64,000 bases of DNA from Methanomassiliicoccales archaeon (GCA_004377185.1 SOIM01000021.1:62001-126000); one strand, 5' to 3'. Numbered from the stretch's first letter, positions 33,732 through 44,624 are shown. Made by a program: numbers and translations. Notes: generated by a model not told the origin, from the letters alone.

Positions 33732-33786
33732 TCGTATGGAGATGGCTCTCAGGTTTTAGTAACTAGTGTTTTTTTGGGCTATGACC

Positions 33787-34344
33787 CTACTGTTGAGGTG
33801 GCCCCTGTTGCTCAGAACGTGGAGCAGGAGGTTTCTGCTTCGGTAAGAAATGAAGGATTAAGCCGATAAACAAGAAGATTCCGCCAAGCACGGCGATGAC
33901 GACTCCACCGAAACGCACCCCCAATCCAGCAGCTACGTCAATTGGAGGTGTGAAGTAGAGGATGCTCCCGCTGTACTCGACAGTCACGTTGTATATGCCA
34001 GAATTCTCGATCGTGAAGGTTCCGTCCTTTTCGTAGTCCTTATTGTTGATGGTGATTTTCTCTGAACCAGAACTGGCAGGGGTTCTATAAACCAAATTGA
34101 AATCTGAATCACGTACTATGATATCGCCAGGATCTCCACTGCCGATAAGACCCGACTCGAACCAGACATCATACGCACCACGGTTCAGGATGACCGGTTC
34201 CACGTAGTCAGGATATACGAACTCGACCGTTTCGACCGCCTCCACACTGGGATCTTTTGTGGCGGTAAGAAAGGACGTTATTCCGATAACCGCTCCAATG
34301 ACCAGAACGATTGCTCCCACGACGATTATCTGCCTAGGCTTCAT
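33787..34344 (-). CDS. Two-helix membrane protein with extracellular beta domain
   Basis: The 185-residue protein starts at ATG 34344 (GTG 34353 is in frame). An N-terminal helix (about 5-27), an extracellular domain of about 110 residues (ENSGIYNVTVEYSGS, as in emp24/COG-type beta sandwiches) and a second helix (about 140-168) precede a Pro/Gln-rich tail (KQKPPAPRSEQQGPPQQ). Longer upstream frames have no membrane or coding character. Function is unknown. Confidence 0.65.
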   Translation of the reverse strand: MKPRQIIVVGAIVLVIGAVIGITSFLTATKDPSVEAVETVEFVYPDYVEPVILNRGAYDVWFESGLIGSGDPGDIIVRDSDFNLVYRTPASSGSEKITINNKDYEKDGTFTIENSGIYNVTVEYSGSILYFTPPIDVAAGLGVRFGGVVIAVLGGIFLFIGLILHFLPKQKPPAPRSEQQGPPQQ

Positions 34345-34480
34345 TTGTCCCACTACCTCGTCCTTTGTACGGAATCTCACGACAAGGATGAAGGTACCCA
34401 CACGATAATAAGTCTTTTTGGGAAACCTAAGGACATCCAGCAAAAGCGAGAGAACACTTTCACAGACCCCCCTTCCTAAG

Positions 34481-34490
34481 CTATATAAGG
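34481..34490 (+). promoter_or_regulatory. TATA box of the rpa operon
   Basis: CTATATAAGG would start transcription near 34510. This rules out the GTG at 34494 and supports the ATG at 34560 with a ~50-nt leader that has GGAG. Confidence 0.6.
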
Positions 34491-34559
34491 ACTGTGGACG
34501 ATTCCCCCTCGGAGGCCCAAATAAGAGCAGAAAGCCTCCCGGAAAAGGAGCGTGATTCA

Positions 34560-35879
34560 ATGGATAGTGAGCAGAACGCGCCCCATGTAAAGGACATTGC
34601 ACGGGCGCTTGAGAACAAGGTAAGTGAAGACCAGATTGCTGGTGAGCTAGAGAACTATTTGAACGTCTACCGAGTACCACTGGACTCCGCAAAGAGAAGC
34701 ATCGTCAGGAAGTATGGGGGGAACCCCGCCAATCTAGAGGTGGGAGTGCAGAAGAAGCTTGCAGAACTAGCCCCAAATGAACCTAGCGTAAGCCTTCTTG
34801 CGAGAGTTGTCTCTGTCAATCCCAAAGAGATACAGGTGAATGGTACGCCGAAGAAGATCTTCTACGGGATACTCGGGGACGATACTGCAACAGTTCCCTT
34901 TACCGCCTGGGAGACCGAGAACCTCCGCCTGGAGAAAGGAGATACCATTCGAGTTGAGAACGCATATACGAAGGAGTTCAGAGGGCAGGTGCAACTGAAC
35001 TTCGGAAACAGGACTTCCATTACCCCCGAGAGCTCGGACGCCGTCCCGGCCTATCAACCCGGGCCTGTAACATTGAAGCCCGCGGAAGTGAAGGACCTGA
35101 GGGAAGGCTTGGGCGGTGTGTCCATGACGGTCAGAATCCTCTCAATCGAGGAGAGAGAAGTCATGGTGGATGGCGACAAGAAGTTCGTATATTCCGGCGT
35201 GATGGCGGACAAGACTGGAAAGGCGCAGTTCTCCGCTTGGAAGGATTTCGAATTGAAGGAAGGCGATGTGGTCAAGATAGAAGGGGGATACGTACGAATG
35301 TGGAGAGGCATTCCCCAGCTTAGCTTCGATGAAAGAGCAGAGGTCACTATCTCGGATGAAGAGCTGCCCTCGGTAGAGGACCTGACCAAATCATCGAGGA
35401 TCTGGATCGAGGACCTCATTGAGAGAGGCGGTGCAGTGGATGCGACCATTAGAGGGATTCTCGTGGACGTGAAGGAGGGCAGCGGACTCATCCACAGATG
35501 CCCGGAGTGCAGACGGGTCGTGAGGAAGAATACCTGCAGGATACACGGGGAAGTGGAAGGCCAGGCAGACCTGAGAATAAAATCGGTCGTGGATGACGGA
35601 AGTGGTGCGCTGACCGCTGTCTTTGGAAAGGAGCTCACAGAAGGCCTTCTCGGCAAATCACTCGAAGAGTGCGAGACCATGGCAAGGGATGCGATGACCC
35701 ACGAGGTGGTGAGGGACGAGCTGGCGGACATGTTGATAGCCCAGCCTGTTGAGGTCAGGGGGAACGTGACCAAGGACGAGTTCGGGATCATGATGATTGT
35801 GGATTCGGCAGACATGTTGAAGATAGATGTCGAGAAGGAGGCGAGGGAGATGCTTGATGATCTGGAGGACCTTCGATGA
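34560..35879 (+). CDS. rpa: Replication protein A (single-stranded DNA-binding)
   Basis: The 439-residue protein has an N-terminal helical region (1-50) and three OB folds, about 55-140, 165-255 and 280-400. The last contains a zinc finger, CPECRRVVRKNTCRIHG. It binds single-stranded DNA in replication and repair. ATG 34560 follows AAAGGAG at suitable spacing. The stop overlaps the COG3390 gene by 4 bp, so both are likely made together. Confidence 0.9.
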   Translation: MDSEQNAPHVKDIARALENKVSEDQIAGELENYLNVYRVPLDSAKRSIVRKYGGNPANLEVGVQKKLAELAPNEPSVSLLARVVSVNPKEIQVNGTPKKIFYGILGDDTATVPFTAWETENLRLEKGDTIRVENAYTKEFRGQVQLNFGNRTSITPESSDAVPAYQPGPVTLKPAEVKDLREGLGGVSMTVRILSIEEREVMVDGDKKFVYSGVMADKTGKAQFSAWKDFELKEGDVVKIEGGYVRMWRGIPQLSFDERAEVTISDEELPSVEDLTKSSRIWIEDLIERGGAVDATIRGILVDVKEGSGLIHRCPECRRVVRKNTCRIHGEVEGQADLRIKSVVDDGSGALTAVFGKELTEGLLGKSLEECETMARDAMTHEVVRDELADMLIAQPVEVRGNVTKDEFGIMMIVDSADMLKIDVEKEAREMLDDLEDLR

Positions 35880-36733
35880 TAAGGGAGGTGGCATGGAGAG
35901 TGTTCGCAGGCGAGTACAACGAGTCAACATGCGTTTTTTCCGAGGGAGGAGAGAGAGCCCCGTCGTACGTGGTAACACCATTGGGAGCGAAGATCAACCG
36001 CCTACTCGTGGTCGGAGTCATCACCGAGGTGGAGAACATAGCTTCGGAGGAGGAGCCCATGTGGAGAGCCAGGCTTTCCGATCCAACGGGAATCTTCTAC
36101 CTTTCGGCAGGTCAGTACCAGCCCGAGGCTGCCCAGCAGCTTTCCAAGCTGAAACCGCCCGCATTCGTAGCGGTGATGGGTAAGAGCAGGGTGTATTCCC
36201 CGCAGGAGGGCACACTTTACGTTTCTATCCGGCCAGAGATGGTCAAGGAGGTCAGTGAGGACCTCAGGGACTACTGGGTCCTGGAAGCGTGCAAGACGTT
36301 GAGAGAGAGGATAACCGCGAACAAGGAATCGGCCCAGATGGATCCACCCACGAAGGATGGACTCATCGCACTTGGATACGGAGATAAGCTGGCAGAAGGG
36401 ATCGTGCTCGCAAGACAACACTACGGGGCCGTGGACGCGGAGAGGTACTCTTCCATGCTGATCGATGCTTTGAGGTATCTCCTTCCCGAGTACAGAGAGG
36501 CACCTGAAGTGAAGGAGGAACCCATGAGCGAAGAGAAGGAGCAGCAGGAGACGACAGTCATGGAGCTCATCGAATCGCTGGACAAGGATGGAAAGGGGGC
36601 CTCGTGGGAGGACATCCTCAAGGGAGCTAAGAAGGCAGGACTGAAGAAGGAGGATTTGGAGGAGGCGACGAACAGCCTGCTCGACAAAGGCCTTGTCTAT
36701 GAACCGGTCTTGGGCAGGATGAGGAAGATATAG
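35876..36733 (+). CDS. RPA-associated protein (COG3390)
   Basis: The 285-residue protein has an OB fold (about 10-125; RLLVVGVITEVENI, ARLSDPTGIFYLSAGQY) and a C-terminal winged-helix-like region (about 215-285; GKGASWEDILKGAKKAG). In archaea COG3390 proteins are coded next to rpa and form complexes with it. The 4-bp overlap with rpa supports this here. Confidence 0.85.
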   Translation: MIREVAWRVFAGEYNESTCVFSEGGERAPSYVVTPLGAKINRLLVVGVITEVENIASEEEPMWRARLSDPTGIFYLSAGQYQPEAAQQLSKLKPPAFVAVMGKSRVYSPQEGTLYVSIRPEMVKEVSEDLRDYWVLEACKTLRERITANKESAQMDPPTKDGLIALGYGDKLAEGIVLARQHYGAVDAERYSSMLIDALRYLLPEYREAPEVKEEPMSEEKEQQETTVMELIESLDKDGKGASWEDILKGAKKAGLKKEDLEEATNSLLDKGLVYEPVLGRMRKI

Positions 36734-36775
36734 CCAAACAGAAGTTTCTTATCCGAGAATCACGATTACCGCGCA

Positions 36776-37672
36776 ATGAGTGGGATGCCTCTAACGCCGG
36801 AGATGGTCGAAGCACATCTAGAGAGCGAGAGAGAGTCTTTTGCAGTCAGGAGAATTCCGACCGGAGTTTCGGATTTTGACACCATCGTGAAGGGTGGGCT
36901 ACCCGCTGGTTCCTTAGTTCTGCTCCTGGGAGATGTAGGTGCCGGTCAGAGGGAGTATGTTTACACCAGTGCTGCCAAGATCGCCATCGTGTCCGAGTAT
37001 CCTCACCTCAAGAAATACTACTTGGGGTCCTATTGCGAGGACGGAATCCTGCCTGAGAAGATCTGCTACGTGAGCTTCACCAGATCCAGGGAGGCCATCC
37101 TGAAGGAGGTCGCATCCTCATTCAACCCGCAGTATGTTGAAGCCATGAAGAAGATGACCGTTTTCAAGGACTTCTCGGGAGAGTACTTCAAAAGGACTGT
37201 AGTACCACCGTCCTGGACGAACCAGGAGGATGATGGGGTGTTCCCAAAAAGATCTGGAAGCCTTCTCGAGAAACTGATCAACTTCCTTGATGAGAACGCC
37301 CAGGATTCGGTTGTGATAATAGACTCAATCACGGACCTGGTCGAATCCGAGGAGATAGAGAACAAGGACCTGATTGCGACGGTGAAGGGACTGCAAAGGG
37401 CATCCAAGCAGTGGGACGGGATTGTATATCTCTTGCTCACCCAAGGCATAATGGAAGAGAGATACCAGCAGATGCTGATGGATAGCGTGGACGGGGTCCT
37501 CAAGTTCATATGGAAGAACTATCTGAGGAGCTCCAAGAGGCAGAGGTACATGTACGTGGAGAAGTTCATGAGCGTGCTCCCCCACTTGGACAAGGAGCAA
37601 ATAGCGAGGTTCCCCACCATGGTGACCAGCAACCACGGCCTAACGATAGTGTATATGGAGAGGATTATCTAG
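36776..37672 (+). CDS. KaiC/RecA-like ATPase with degenerate Walker A
   Basis: The 298-residue protein has the RecA fold: IPTGVSDFDTIVKGGLPAGS, then a P-loop that reads GDVGAGQREY (about 52-61). The Lys and Ser/Thr of GxxxxGK(S/T) are replaced by Gln and Arg. Walker B (SVVIIDSITDLV) is kept. ATP hydrolysis is therefore doubtful. TATA-like TTTCTTATCC lies about 30 bp upstream of the ATG. The next gene, 5 bp away, codes an intact relative, so the pair may form a mixed complex. Confidence 0.8.
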   Translation: MSGMPLTPEMVEAHLESERESFAVRRIPTGVSDFDTIVKGGLPAGSLVLLLGDVGAGQREYVYTSAAKIAIVSEYPHLKKYYLGSYCEDGILPEKICYVSFTRSREAILKEVASSFNPQYVEAMKKMTVFKDFSGEYFKRTVVPPSWTNQEDDGVFPKRSGSLLEKLINFLDENAQDSVVIIDSITDLVESEEIENKDLIATVKGLQRASKQWDGIVYLLLTQGIMEERYQQMLMDSVDGVLKFIWKNYLRSSKRQRYMYVEKFMSVLPHLDKEQIARFPTMVTSNHGLTIVYMERII

Positions 37673-37677
37673 GTGAT

Positions 37678-38373
37678 ATGATGGAGTTTGTCAGGACGGG
37701 TGTTGAGGGCTTGAACGAGATGCTTGGAGGAGGGATACCTAAGGGTCATGTGGTGGCAGTTCTGGGCGGTTTTGGAACAGGCAAGACAACACTGGCACTG
37801 CAGTTCGTCAAGGAGGGTTTGAAGAATGGGGAGAAATGCATCTTCATCACTCTGGAGGAATCGGACGATTCGATCCGTAAGAACGCCGAATCATTTGGTT
37901 GGGACTTAAGCAAATACGAGGGAGAGAACCTCTCGCTGATAAAGCTAGAACCCGCGGATGTGAAGAGCACCCTGACCAAGGTCCGGAGCGAACTGCCGTC
38001 CTATGTAAAGAAGTTCGGAGCGGAAAGGGTGGTGATAGATTCGGTCTCTCTGCTGTCCATGATGTTCCCGAACGAGGCGGAGAGAAGAACACACCTCTTC
38101 GATCTATGCCAGGTGATGAGGAACGCTGGCTCAACAACCATACTGACCGCGGAGGCAAAGGACGATAATCCCAAATCCTCAAGGGACGGTCTGGTAGAGT
38201 ACGTCTCGGACGGCGTGATATCCCTCCAGTTCCAGCAAACCAAGGGCTCATCGGACGTCCAATTGGTGATCCAGATCGTCAAGATGAGGAGGACGGCCCA
38301 CTCCAGAAGGATGAAGCCCTATTCGATAACAGGAGATGGAATCGTAGTGCACACAGAAGCCGAGGTTTTCTGA
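37678..38373 (+). CDS. KaiC-like ATPase
   Basis: The 231-residue protein has one RecA/KaiC domain: TGVEGLNEMLGGGIPKG, Walker A GGFGTGKTT (about 30-38), and Walker B VVIDSVSLL. Start is ATG 37678 or 37681, just after AGGTGAT. Related single-domain KaiC proteins serve in archaeal signalling, motility (ArlH) or as recombinase paralogues. Here the neighbours (rpa, the COG3390 gene and a degenerate sibling) suggest a DNA-related or regulatory role, as inference. Confidence 0.83.
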   Translation: MMEFVRTGVEGLNEMLGGGIPKGHVVAVLGGFGTGKTTLALQFVKEGLKNGEKCIFITLEESDDSIRKNAESFGWDLSKYEGENLSLIKLEPADVKSTLTKVRSELPSYVKKFGAERVVIDSVSLLSMMFPNEAERRTHLFDLCQVMRNAGSTTILTAEAKDDNPKSSRDGLVEYVSDGVISLQFQQTKGSSDVQLVIQIVKMRRTAHSRRMKPYSITGDGIVVHTEAEVF

Positions 38374-38483
38374 GCCCGTCCGTCCCATTCGAACCTGAGT
38401 GAGGATTGCTTGTCCAGTGTTCTCACTTGACACGGCATTTACCGCAATTTTAATTACACACGATACCATCAAGAATTGAGAGC

Positions 38484-39395
38484 ATGAAACTCTTGAAGAG
38501 GGGGAAGGTAAAGGATTTGTACGAGATTAATGAGAATGAGCTTGAGTTCCTATTCACCGACAGGATTTCCGTCTTCGACAAAGTCATCCCGGTGGACATT
38601 CCGAGAAAGGGGGAGACTTTGTGCGGCGAGGCCTCGTTCTGGTTCAAGAAAGCAGAGGAGATTGGTATCAGAACCCATTTCATGGGACTGAGTTCCCCCG
38701 ACCGGATGAGGGTGAAAAGGGTTGACGTGATAGCGGACTACGACAAAATCAACGAGAACACCACAAACTACCTCATACCCATAGAGTGGATTTCGAGACA
38801 TTACGTGGCTGGGTCCCTTTACGACCGGATAAAAGAAGGGAAGGTCGACCCGGCTGATTTGGGCTTCCCGAAAGGAGCAAAACCCTCTTACGGTGACGAG
38901 CTGCCGCAGGTACTCCTTGAGCAAACCACGAAACTGGAAAGGGTTGATAGGAAAATCGATAAATCAGAGGTCCTGAGGATATCGGGACTGACCGAGGATG
39001 AATATGACGAGGTCTGCGAGCTGACCATCGAGCTCGATGAGAGGGTAAGCAACGAGGTGGAGCAGAGAGGTCTTCTGCATGTGGATGGCAAGAAGGAGTT
39101 CGCCTTTGACGAGAACAGGAAGGTATTGGTCGTGGATTCCTTCGGCACCTGCGATGAGGACCGCTTCTGGGATTCCAACGCGTATGAGAAAGGAGAGTTC
39201 CACGAGCTGAGCAAGGAGACGGTTAGACAGTATTATCGTTCCACAAGCTACTACGACATATTGGAAGAGGCCAGAAGGAAAGGACAAGAGGAGCCAGAAG
39301 TTCCCCCGCTTCCACCTGAGATGCTCACCAAGGTAAGCGACCTGTACATGGAGATGTTTGAAAGGATTACAGGTCAGCCCTTCGAATCAGGATAA
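38484..39395 (+). CDS. purC: SAICAR synthetase
   Basis: The 303-residue enzyme joins aspartate to CAIR in purine synthesis. Typical segments are GKVKDLYEI near the start, LFTDRISVFDKVIP, NYLIPIEWISRHYVAGSL and VDSFGTCDEDRFW. A TATA-like ATTTTAATTAC lies near 38446-38456, leaving a leader of about 10 nt. purC, ilvE, sucC and sucD are closely packed and co-directional (gaps 20, 10 and -1 bp). Confidence 0.9.
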   Translation: MKLLKRGKVKDLYEINENELEFLFTDRISVFDKVIPVDIPRKGETLCGEASFWFKKAEEIGIRTHFMGLSSPDRMRVKRVDVIADYDKINENTTNYLIPIEWISRHYVAGSLYDRIKEGKVDPADLGFPKGAKPSYGDELPQVLLEQTTKLERVDRKIDKSEVLRISGLTEDEYDEVCELTIELDERVSNEVEQRGLLHVDGKKEFAFDENRKVLVVDSFGTCDEDRFWDSNAYEKGEFHELSKETVRQYYRSTSYYDILEEARRKGQEEPEVPPLPPEMLTKVSDLYMEMFERITGQPFESG

Positions 39396-39415
39396 CACAT
39401 ATAGGAGTTGATAGA

Positions 39416-40291
39416 ATGACACACTGGTTGTATGTAAACGGGAAATTTGTAGACAGAGATGAACCGTGCATTTCGGTATTCGACCACGGTTTTCTCTACG
39501 GGGACGGAATATTCGAAGGAATCCGAGCCTACAACAAGAGGATATTCAAATTTGATGAACACATCGATAGACTCCACAATTCTGCAAGAGCGATCGATCT
39601 GACGATCCCCATGACAAAGGATGAATTGAAGGCAAGAATCATAGAGCTTTGCAGGAAGAACGAGATAGAGAACGGCTACATCCGACCCATCATAACGAGA
39701 GGCAAGGGAGATCTTGGCTTGGATCCCAGAAGGTGCGAGAAAGCCACGGTTGTCATAGTCGCGCAACCGTTTGACCCCCTTTACGGGGACGCATACCAAA
39801 AGGGACTTACGGTGGTCACCACATGCTGGAGAAGGAACCCTCCGCAGTGCGTGAATCCCAACATCAAATCGCTCAACTATCTCAACAACGTGCTGGCAAG
39901 GATAGAGGCGAACCAGAGGGACGCGGACGAAGCCTTGTTCTTGGACAACGAAGGGTACGTGTCTGAAGCTTCCGCGGACAATTTCTTCATCATCCTGGAC
40001 GAGGTTGTCATAACCCCGCCATCCGTGACGAACTTGAGAGGTATTACCCGTGCGACCGCTCTGGAGATCGCAAAAGAGAAGGGCTGGGAGACAGCCATCC
40101 ACGTGTTCACGCTCTTTGATGTGTACGCCGCGAAAGAGTGCTTCATAACTGGGACGGCAGCGGAAATCGGCCCTGTCGTGGAAGTCGATGGAAGGAAGAT
40201 AGACAACGGGAAGCCCGGCCCGAAGACCATCGAGCTCATGAAGACGTACAAGGACCTTGTGAACAGCACCGGAACGCCAATCTACGAGTGA
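39416..40291 (+). CDS. ilvE: Branched-chain amino acid aminotransferase
   Basis: The 291-residue class IV PLP enzyme has YGDGIFEGIRAYN, the PLP lysine at K151 in NIKSLNYLNNVLA, EASADNFF and GTAAEIGPV. It moves the amino group of valine, leucine and isoleucine to 2-oxoglutarate. Its products are candidate substrates of the 2-oxoacid oxidoreductases upstream. D-amino-acid transaminases share the fold but the motifs favour IlvE. Confidence 0.88.
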   Translation: MTHWLYVNGKFVDRDEPCISVFDHGFLYGDGIFEGIRAYNKRIFKFDEHIDRLHNSARAIDLTIPMTKDELKARIIELCRKNEIENGYIRPIITRGKGDLGLDPRRCEKATVVIVAQPFDPLYGDAYQKGLTVVTTCWRRNPPQCVNPNIKSLNYLNNVLARIEANQRDADEALFLDNEGYVSEASADNFFIILDEVVITPPSVTNLRGITRATALEIAKEKGWETAIHVFTLFDVYAAKECFITGTAAEIGPVVEVDGRKIDNGKPGPKTIELMKTYKDLVNSTGTPIYE

Positions 40292-40301
40292 GTGTCAAGG
40301 C

Positions 40302-41405
40302 ATGAAGCTCTTCGAGTTCAAGGCCAAGGAACTATTGTCGAAATACGGAATGCCTGTCCCGAAAGGCGTGGTGGCGAGCACTGCTAATATTGTGAAGGAT
40401 TTTCCCTATCCAGCCGCAATAAAGGCTCAGGTTCTCGCAGGAGGAAGAGGCAAGGCCGGAGGGATAAAGTTCGCTAACAGCTTCGATGAGGCGAAAGGTG
40501 CCTTCGACCAGATCATCGGGATGAACATCAAAGGCTACGAGGTCAAGCAGGTCCTGGTGGAGGAGAAACTGGACATAGCCAAGGAATTGTACCTGAGCTT
40601 CACGATTGACAGGAGGGTCGGAACAACCCTGCTCATGGCAAGTACGGAAGGCGGAGTGGATATCGAGTCAGTGCCAGATGAGAAGATCTTCAAGGCCCAC
40701 ATGTCACCATTGATTGGTTTACAACCATTCATCATAAGAAATCTCACCAAGGCTCTGGAACTCACCAAAGAGGAGGGAAAGAAGTTAGGCCAGATTGTGA
40801 GGGTTCTCTACAATGCATACGAGAAGGAAGATGCCGAGTTGGCGGAGATAAACCCGCTGGTTCTGACCGAGGAAGGGAACTTCGTGGCCGGAGATGCCAA
40901 GATCACCCTGGACGACAATGCACTCTACAGACACCCGGAATACAAGGACATGGACAGGAACCTCGATCCGCTCGAGATAGAGGCCAAGAAGAAGGGAATA
41001 GCATTCGTCAAACTGGACGGAGACATCGGGGTGATCGCGAACGGTGCTGGGTTGACAATGGCCACACTGGATGTTCTGAATGCAAAGGGGGGCAAGGGCG
41101 GTGTTTTCCTGGATCTGGGAGGGACCGATGACCCCCAGAGGGTCAAGGAGGCCTTCTACCTCATGGAGATGGCCAAGCCGTCCGTGATATTGCTCAACAT
41201 ATTCGGTGGGATCACGAAGTGCGACACTGTCGCTCTCGGTGTGAAGGAAGCACTCGAGGAGAAGAAGATGGACATCCCAGTCGTTGCGAGGATTAAGGGT
41301 CTTCACGAGAAGGAGGCCAAGGAAATACTCAAAGATGCAGGCATGATCCCGGCCAATACGATTTCGGAGGCGGCTGAAGAGGTTGTGAGGGTGAGGGGTG
41401 CATAA
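40302..41405 (+). CDS. sucC: Succinate-CoA ligase, beta subunit
   Basis: The 367-residue subunit has the ATP-grasp domain ([21 protein letters not shown]) and the C-terminal CoA-ligase domain ([24 protein letters not shown]). It makes ATP from succinyl-CoA. With the 2-oxoglutarate-type oxidoreductases in this window it would give two successive steps of a citric-acid-cycle branch. Adjacent sucD overlaps by 1 bp. Confidence 0.92.
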   Translation: MKLFEFKAKELLSKYGMPVPKGVVASTANIVKDFPYPAAIKAQVLAGGRGKAGGIKFANSFDEAKGAFDQIIGMNIKGYEVKQVLVEEKLDIAKELYLSFTIDRRVGTTLLMASTEGGVDIESVPDEKIFKAHMSPLIGLQPFIIRNLTKALELTKEEGKKLGQIVRVLYNAYEKEDAELAEINPLVLTEEGNFVAGDAKITLDDNALYRHPEYKDMDRNLDPLEIEAKKKGIAFVKLDGDIGVIANGAGLTMATLDVLNAKGGKGGVFLDLGGTDDPQRVKEAFYLMEMAKPSVILLNIFGGITKCDTVALGVKEALEEKKMDIPVVARIKGLHEKEAKEILKDAGMIPANTISEAAEEVVRVRGA

Positions 41406-42262
41406 TGTCCATTCTTGTCAACCAGAACACAAAGGTCATCATACAAGGGATAACCGGCCACCAGGGAACCTTTCACGCAAAGGCGATGCTCGACTTCGGT
41501 ACAAAGGTGGTCGGAGGAGTGACACCGGGGAAAGGAGGATCGGAAGTTCACGGTGTGCCCGTCTTCGACGGGGTGAGGGAATCCGTTGAGGAAACGGGAG
41601 CGAATGCTTCGATGGTCCTGGTCCCAGCACCTTTTGCCATGGATGCCTGCTTCGAGGCCCTGGACGCGGGCATTGAGCTGTTGGTCCTCATCACCGAGAG
41701 AATCCCCTTCCACGATGCGATGCGCATCATGTCCTACGCCAAATCCAAGGACGCACACGTGATTGGCCCCAACACGCCGGGAATAATCTCACCGGGTCTC
41801 TGCAAGATCGGAATCATGCCCAGTCACATCTTCAAGAAAGGAAATGTCGGCATTCTGTCCAGGAGCGGCACCCTGACATACGAGATTGTGAGCTGGATAA
41901 CAGAGAGCGGGTTGGGACAAAGCACCTGCATGGGCATAGGTGGAGACCCCATCATCGGCATAACTTTCATCGATGGAATGGAACTCATGGAAGAAGATGA
42001 CGATACGGAGGCTGTCGTTCTTGTGGGAGAGATAGGCGGGACGGCCGAGGAGGACGCGGCAGAGTACGTACCGAGCATGAAGAAGAAAGTTTACGCCTAC
42101 ATAGCGGGACAGACCGCGCCCGCGGAAAAACGGATGGGGCATGCCGGAGCCATAATCTCAAGAGGCAAAGGAACGGCCGAAAGCAAGATCAAGGCCTTCG
42201 ACAAGGTCGGGGTTCCAGTTGCATCACTGCCCTCGGACATACCGAAACTCATCACTGGCTAG
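41405..42262 (+). CDS. sucD: Succinate-CoA ligase, alpha subunit
   Basis: The 285-residue subunit has a CoA-binding N-domain ([18 protein letters not shown]) and the phosphohistidine segment [18 protein letters not shown] near residues 240-257. The SxGTLTYEI motif ([10 protein letters not shown]) is present. It completes the sucCD pair. Confidence 0.92.
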   Translation: MSILVNQNTKVIIQGITGHQGTFHAKAMLDFGTKVVGGVTPGKGGSEVHGVPVFDGVRESVEETGANASMVLVPAPFAMDACFEALDAGIELLVLITERIPFHDAMRIMSYAKSKDAHVIGPNTPGIISPGLCKIGIMPSHIFKKGNVGILSRSGTLTYEIVSWITESGLGQSTCMGIGGDPIIGITFIDGMELMEEDDDTEAVVLVGEIGGTAEEDAAEYVPSMKKKVYAYIAGQTAPAEKRMGHAGAIISRGKGTAESKIKAFDKVGVPVASLPSDIPKLITG

Positions 42263-42320
42263 GACCGTAGACCGCTGTTGACAATACCACATTTCTCACA
42301 GAATACTGTTTCGGAAATGA

Positions 42321-42328
42321 TTAAATAG
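42321..42328 (+). promoter_or_regulatory. TATA box of topA
   Basis: TTAAATAG lies about 30 bp before the ATG at 42353, so the transcript is probably leaderless. Confidence 0.6.
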
Positions 42329-42352
42329 ACTATCCACTCTTGAACGACGGCA

Positions 42353-44623
42353 ATGCGAAAACTCGTGATATGCGAGAAAAGAAGCTCTGCATCCCGCATA
42401 TCCTTCATGCTTTCGAACGGAAAGGCGAAAAGGGAATACATCAACAGGATTCCTGTCTGGACCTTCGAGAGAGATGGGGATACCTATTCTGTAATTGGGC
42501 TCAGAGGACACATCGTTGCCTTGGACTACCCGGAAGAGTACAACCAATGGGACAAGGTGAACCTGAAAACGCTTGCTGTTACTGAGCCTGAGAAGAGGGT
42601 CCTGGTCCCCTCCATTGTCAACACCGCGAAGGACATGTCGAAGGGCATCGATGAGATAATCGTCGCAACGGACTACGACCGGGAGGGAGAACTCATTGGC
42701 GTGGAGATCCTCGATGCCATGGGCGAGTCCGCCTCCAACGTACCCAAGAAGAGGGCTAGATTCAGTGCCTTGACAAAGTACGAGATCGAAAGGGCCTTCA
42801 GCGATCTGTCCGAGATAGATTTCCGCCTAGCCAAGTCGGCAGAATCCAGACAGATGATTGATCTTGCGTGGGGAGCCAGCCTGACGCGTTTCATGTCACT
42901 GACCACCAACAGACTGGGGAGGGAGTATCTTTCGGTGGGAAGGGTTCAAAGCCCCACCCTTGCGCTCATCGTGGACCGGGAGAAGGAAATCAAGGACTTC
43001 GTCCCCCAACCCTTCTGGGAGTTGATCGCGGAGTTCGAGAAGGACATCGTCTTCCACGCGAACCATGCCAACGGACGCTTCTGGGTGGAAAAAGAGGCAG
43101 AGAGAATCCACAAGATTGTTCAACCAGCGAAATCCGGAAACGTCAAGGACTACCGCACGAAGGAGGAGAGGAGAAGACCCCCAGCACCGTTCGACACCAC
43201 GAGCTTTCTCGCGGAGGCGAACAAGATCGGTTATTCGGCATCAAGGGCCATGAGGATAGCCGAGAGCCTCTACATAGAAGGCTGGATAAGCTATCCGCGA
43301 ACGGACAACACCGTCTACCCTTCCACCCTCAGCCTGAAGAGGATACTTGAGAAGCTAAAGGACTCGGACCTATCAAAGGAGGCGGAAGAAATCCTCAAGC
43401 AAGAGAAGCTGAAACCCACGAGGGGAAGGAAATTCTCGACCGATCATCCCCCCATTCATCCGGTGGCTGGGGCGAAGAAAGCCAAACTGAAGGGGGACAA
43501 GTGGAAGGTGTACGAACTGGTGACCAGGCGCTTCTTGGCCACACTGGCCCCCGACATGATCCTCCTAGTCTCTGAAGCAACCTTGGATGTCAAAGGAGAA
43601 GAGTTCAAGGCCTCTGCCACGGTGATTTCTGAAAGGGGTTGGCTGAAGTACTACCCCTACCGAAAGATCAAGGAGAGCGAGATACCGGAACTGTTGCTGG
43701 AAGAGGAGGTCAAGCTGAACGAAGTGGAGCTGAAGGGGGATGAGACAAAGCCTCCGTTCAGATACTCTCAAGGGTTTCTGATTCAGGAGATGGAGAGACT
43801 TGGACTCGGCACCAAGAGCACGCGTCACGAAATCATACGGAAACTAATCCAGAGGAAATACGTTTACGGGAAGTACCTCAGACCCACGGACAGCGGTATA
43901 GCAGTGATAAACGCCCTGGAAGAACATGCCAGCCAAATAACCAGGCCGGACATGACCAGCACGCTGGAGGAGGACATGCTGGGAATCTCCAAAGGTGACA
44001 AGACCTTGAAGGATGTTGTGGCCGAGTCCCAGGAGATGCTCCTCGACACCCTTGACACCCTTCAGGCTCATGAGAAGGCCATCGGCGAAGAGATAACAGA
44101 GGCCCTCAAGAAACAGAACAGGATCGGAGAATGCAAGGAATGTGGAGGGGACCTGATCATACTCCGGTCAAGAAAAGGGAACAAGTTCATCGGATGCTCG
44201 AACTACCCAGAATGCACGGTGACCCATCCGCTTCCCCAGGGCGGCATTGTGATTCCGATTGACGAGGTTTGCGAAGAGTGCGGTTCCCCGAAGGTGAAAA
44301 CGGTCGCGGGCGGAAGAACGGAGATCATCTGTATCGATTCCGAGTGCGTGACATCCAAGAAGAGGACCCTCATGGGGGAGTGCAAGAAGTGCGGTGGAGA
44401 CCTCGTAATCCGCCACTCAGCCCGGGGGAAGAGGTTCCTCGGATGCTCCAGCTACCCAGAATGCACTGAGACGCATTCACTGCCCCAGCAGGGTCTGATC
44501 CAACGCACAGATCTGGACTGCAAGAGCTGCGGACACAATGTGATAAAGGTAATCAAGAAGGGCAGAAAACCCTGGCTTCTCTGCATCAACTCGGACTGCC
44601 CCTCCAAAAAGAAGAAGAAGTGA
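42353..44623 (+). CDS. topA: DNA topoisomerase I (type IA)
   Basis: The 756-residue enzyme relaxes negative supercoils. It has a Toprim domain ([13 protein letters not shown] to [12 protein letters not shown]), the catalytic Tyr at residue 314 in [13 protein letters not shown], and a C-terminal tail of four zinc-binding units: two with CxxC...CSxYPEC ([18 protein letters not shown]) and two of the CEECG/CKSCG form. Zinc tails of this kind assist strand passage. Length is usual for archaeal topoisomerase I. Confidence 0.92.
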   Translation: MRKLVICEKRSSASRISFMLSNGKAKREYINRIPVWTFERDGDTYSVIGLRGHIVALDYPEEYNQWDKVNLKTLAVTEPEKRVLVPSIVNTAKDMSKGIDEIIVATDYDREGELIGVEILDAMGESASNVPKKRARFSALTKYEIERAFSDLSEIDFRLAKSAESRQMIDLAWGASLTRFMSLTTNRLGREYLSVGRVQSPTLALIVDREKEIKDFVPQPFWELIAEFEKDIVFHANHANGRFWVEKEAERIHKIVQPAKSGNVKDYRTKEERRRPPAPFDTTSFLAEANKIGYSASRAMRIAESLYIEGWISYPRTDNTVYPSTLSLKRILEKLKDSDLSKEAEEILKQEKLKPTRGRKFSTDHPPIHPVAGAKKAKLKGDKWKVYELVTRRFLATLAPDMILLVSEATLDVKGEEFKASATVISERGWLKYYPYRKIKESEIPELLLEEEVKLNEVELKGDETKPPFRYSQGFLIQEMERLGLGTKSTRHEIIRKLIQRKYVYGKYLRPTDSGIAVINALEEHASQITRPDMTSTLEEDMLGISKGDKTLKDVVAESQEMLLDTLDTLQAHEKAIGEEITEALKKQNRIGECKECGGDLIILRSRKGNKFIGCSNYPECTVTHPLPQGGIVIPIDEVCEECGSPKVKTVAGGRTEIICIDSECVTSKKRTLMGECKKCGGDLVIRHSARGKRFLGCSSYPECTETHSLPQQGLIQRTDLDCKSCGHNVIKVIKKGRKPWLLCINSDCPSKKKKK

Positions 44624-44624
44624 G

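Noticed and set aside
34494-34559. Upstream extension of rpa from GTG 34494
   Set aside because: The TATA box at 34481-34490 puts transcription start after that GTG; ATG 34560 has a ribosome site.
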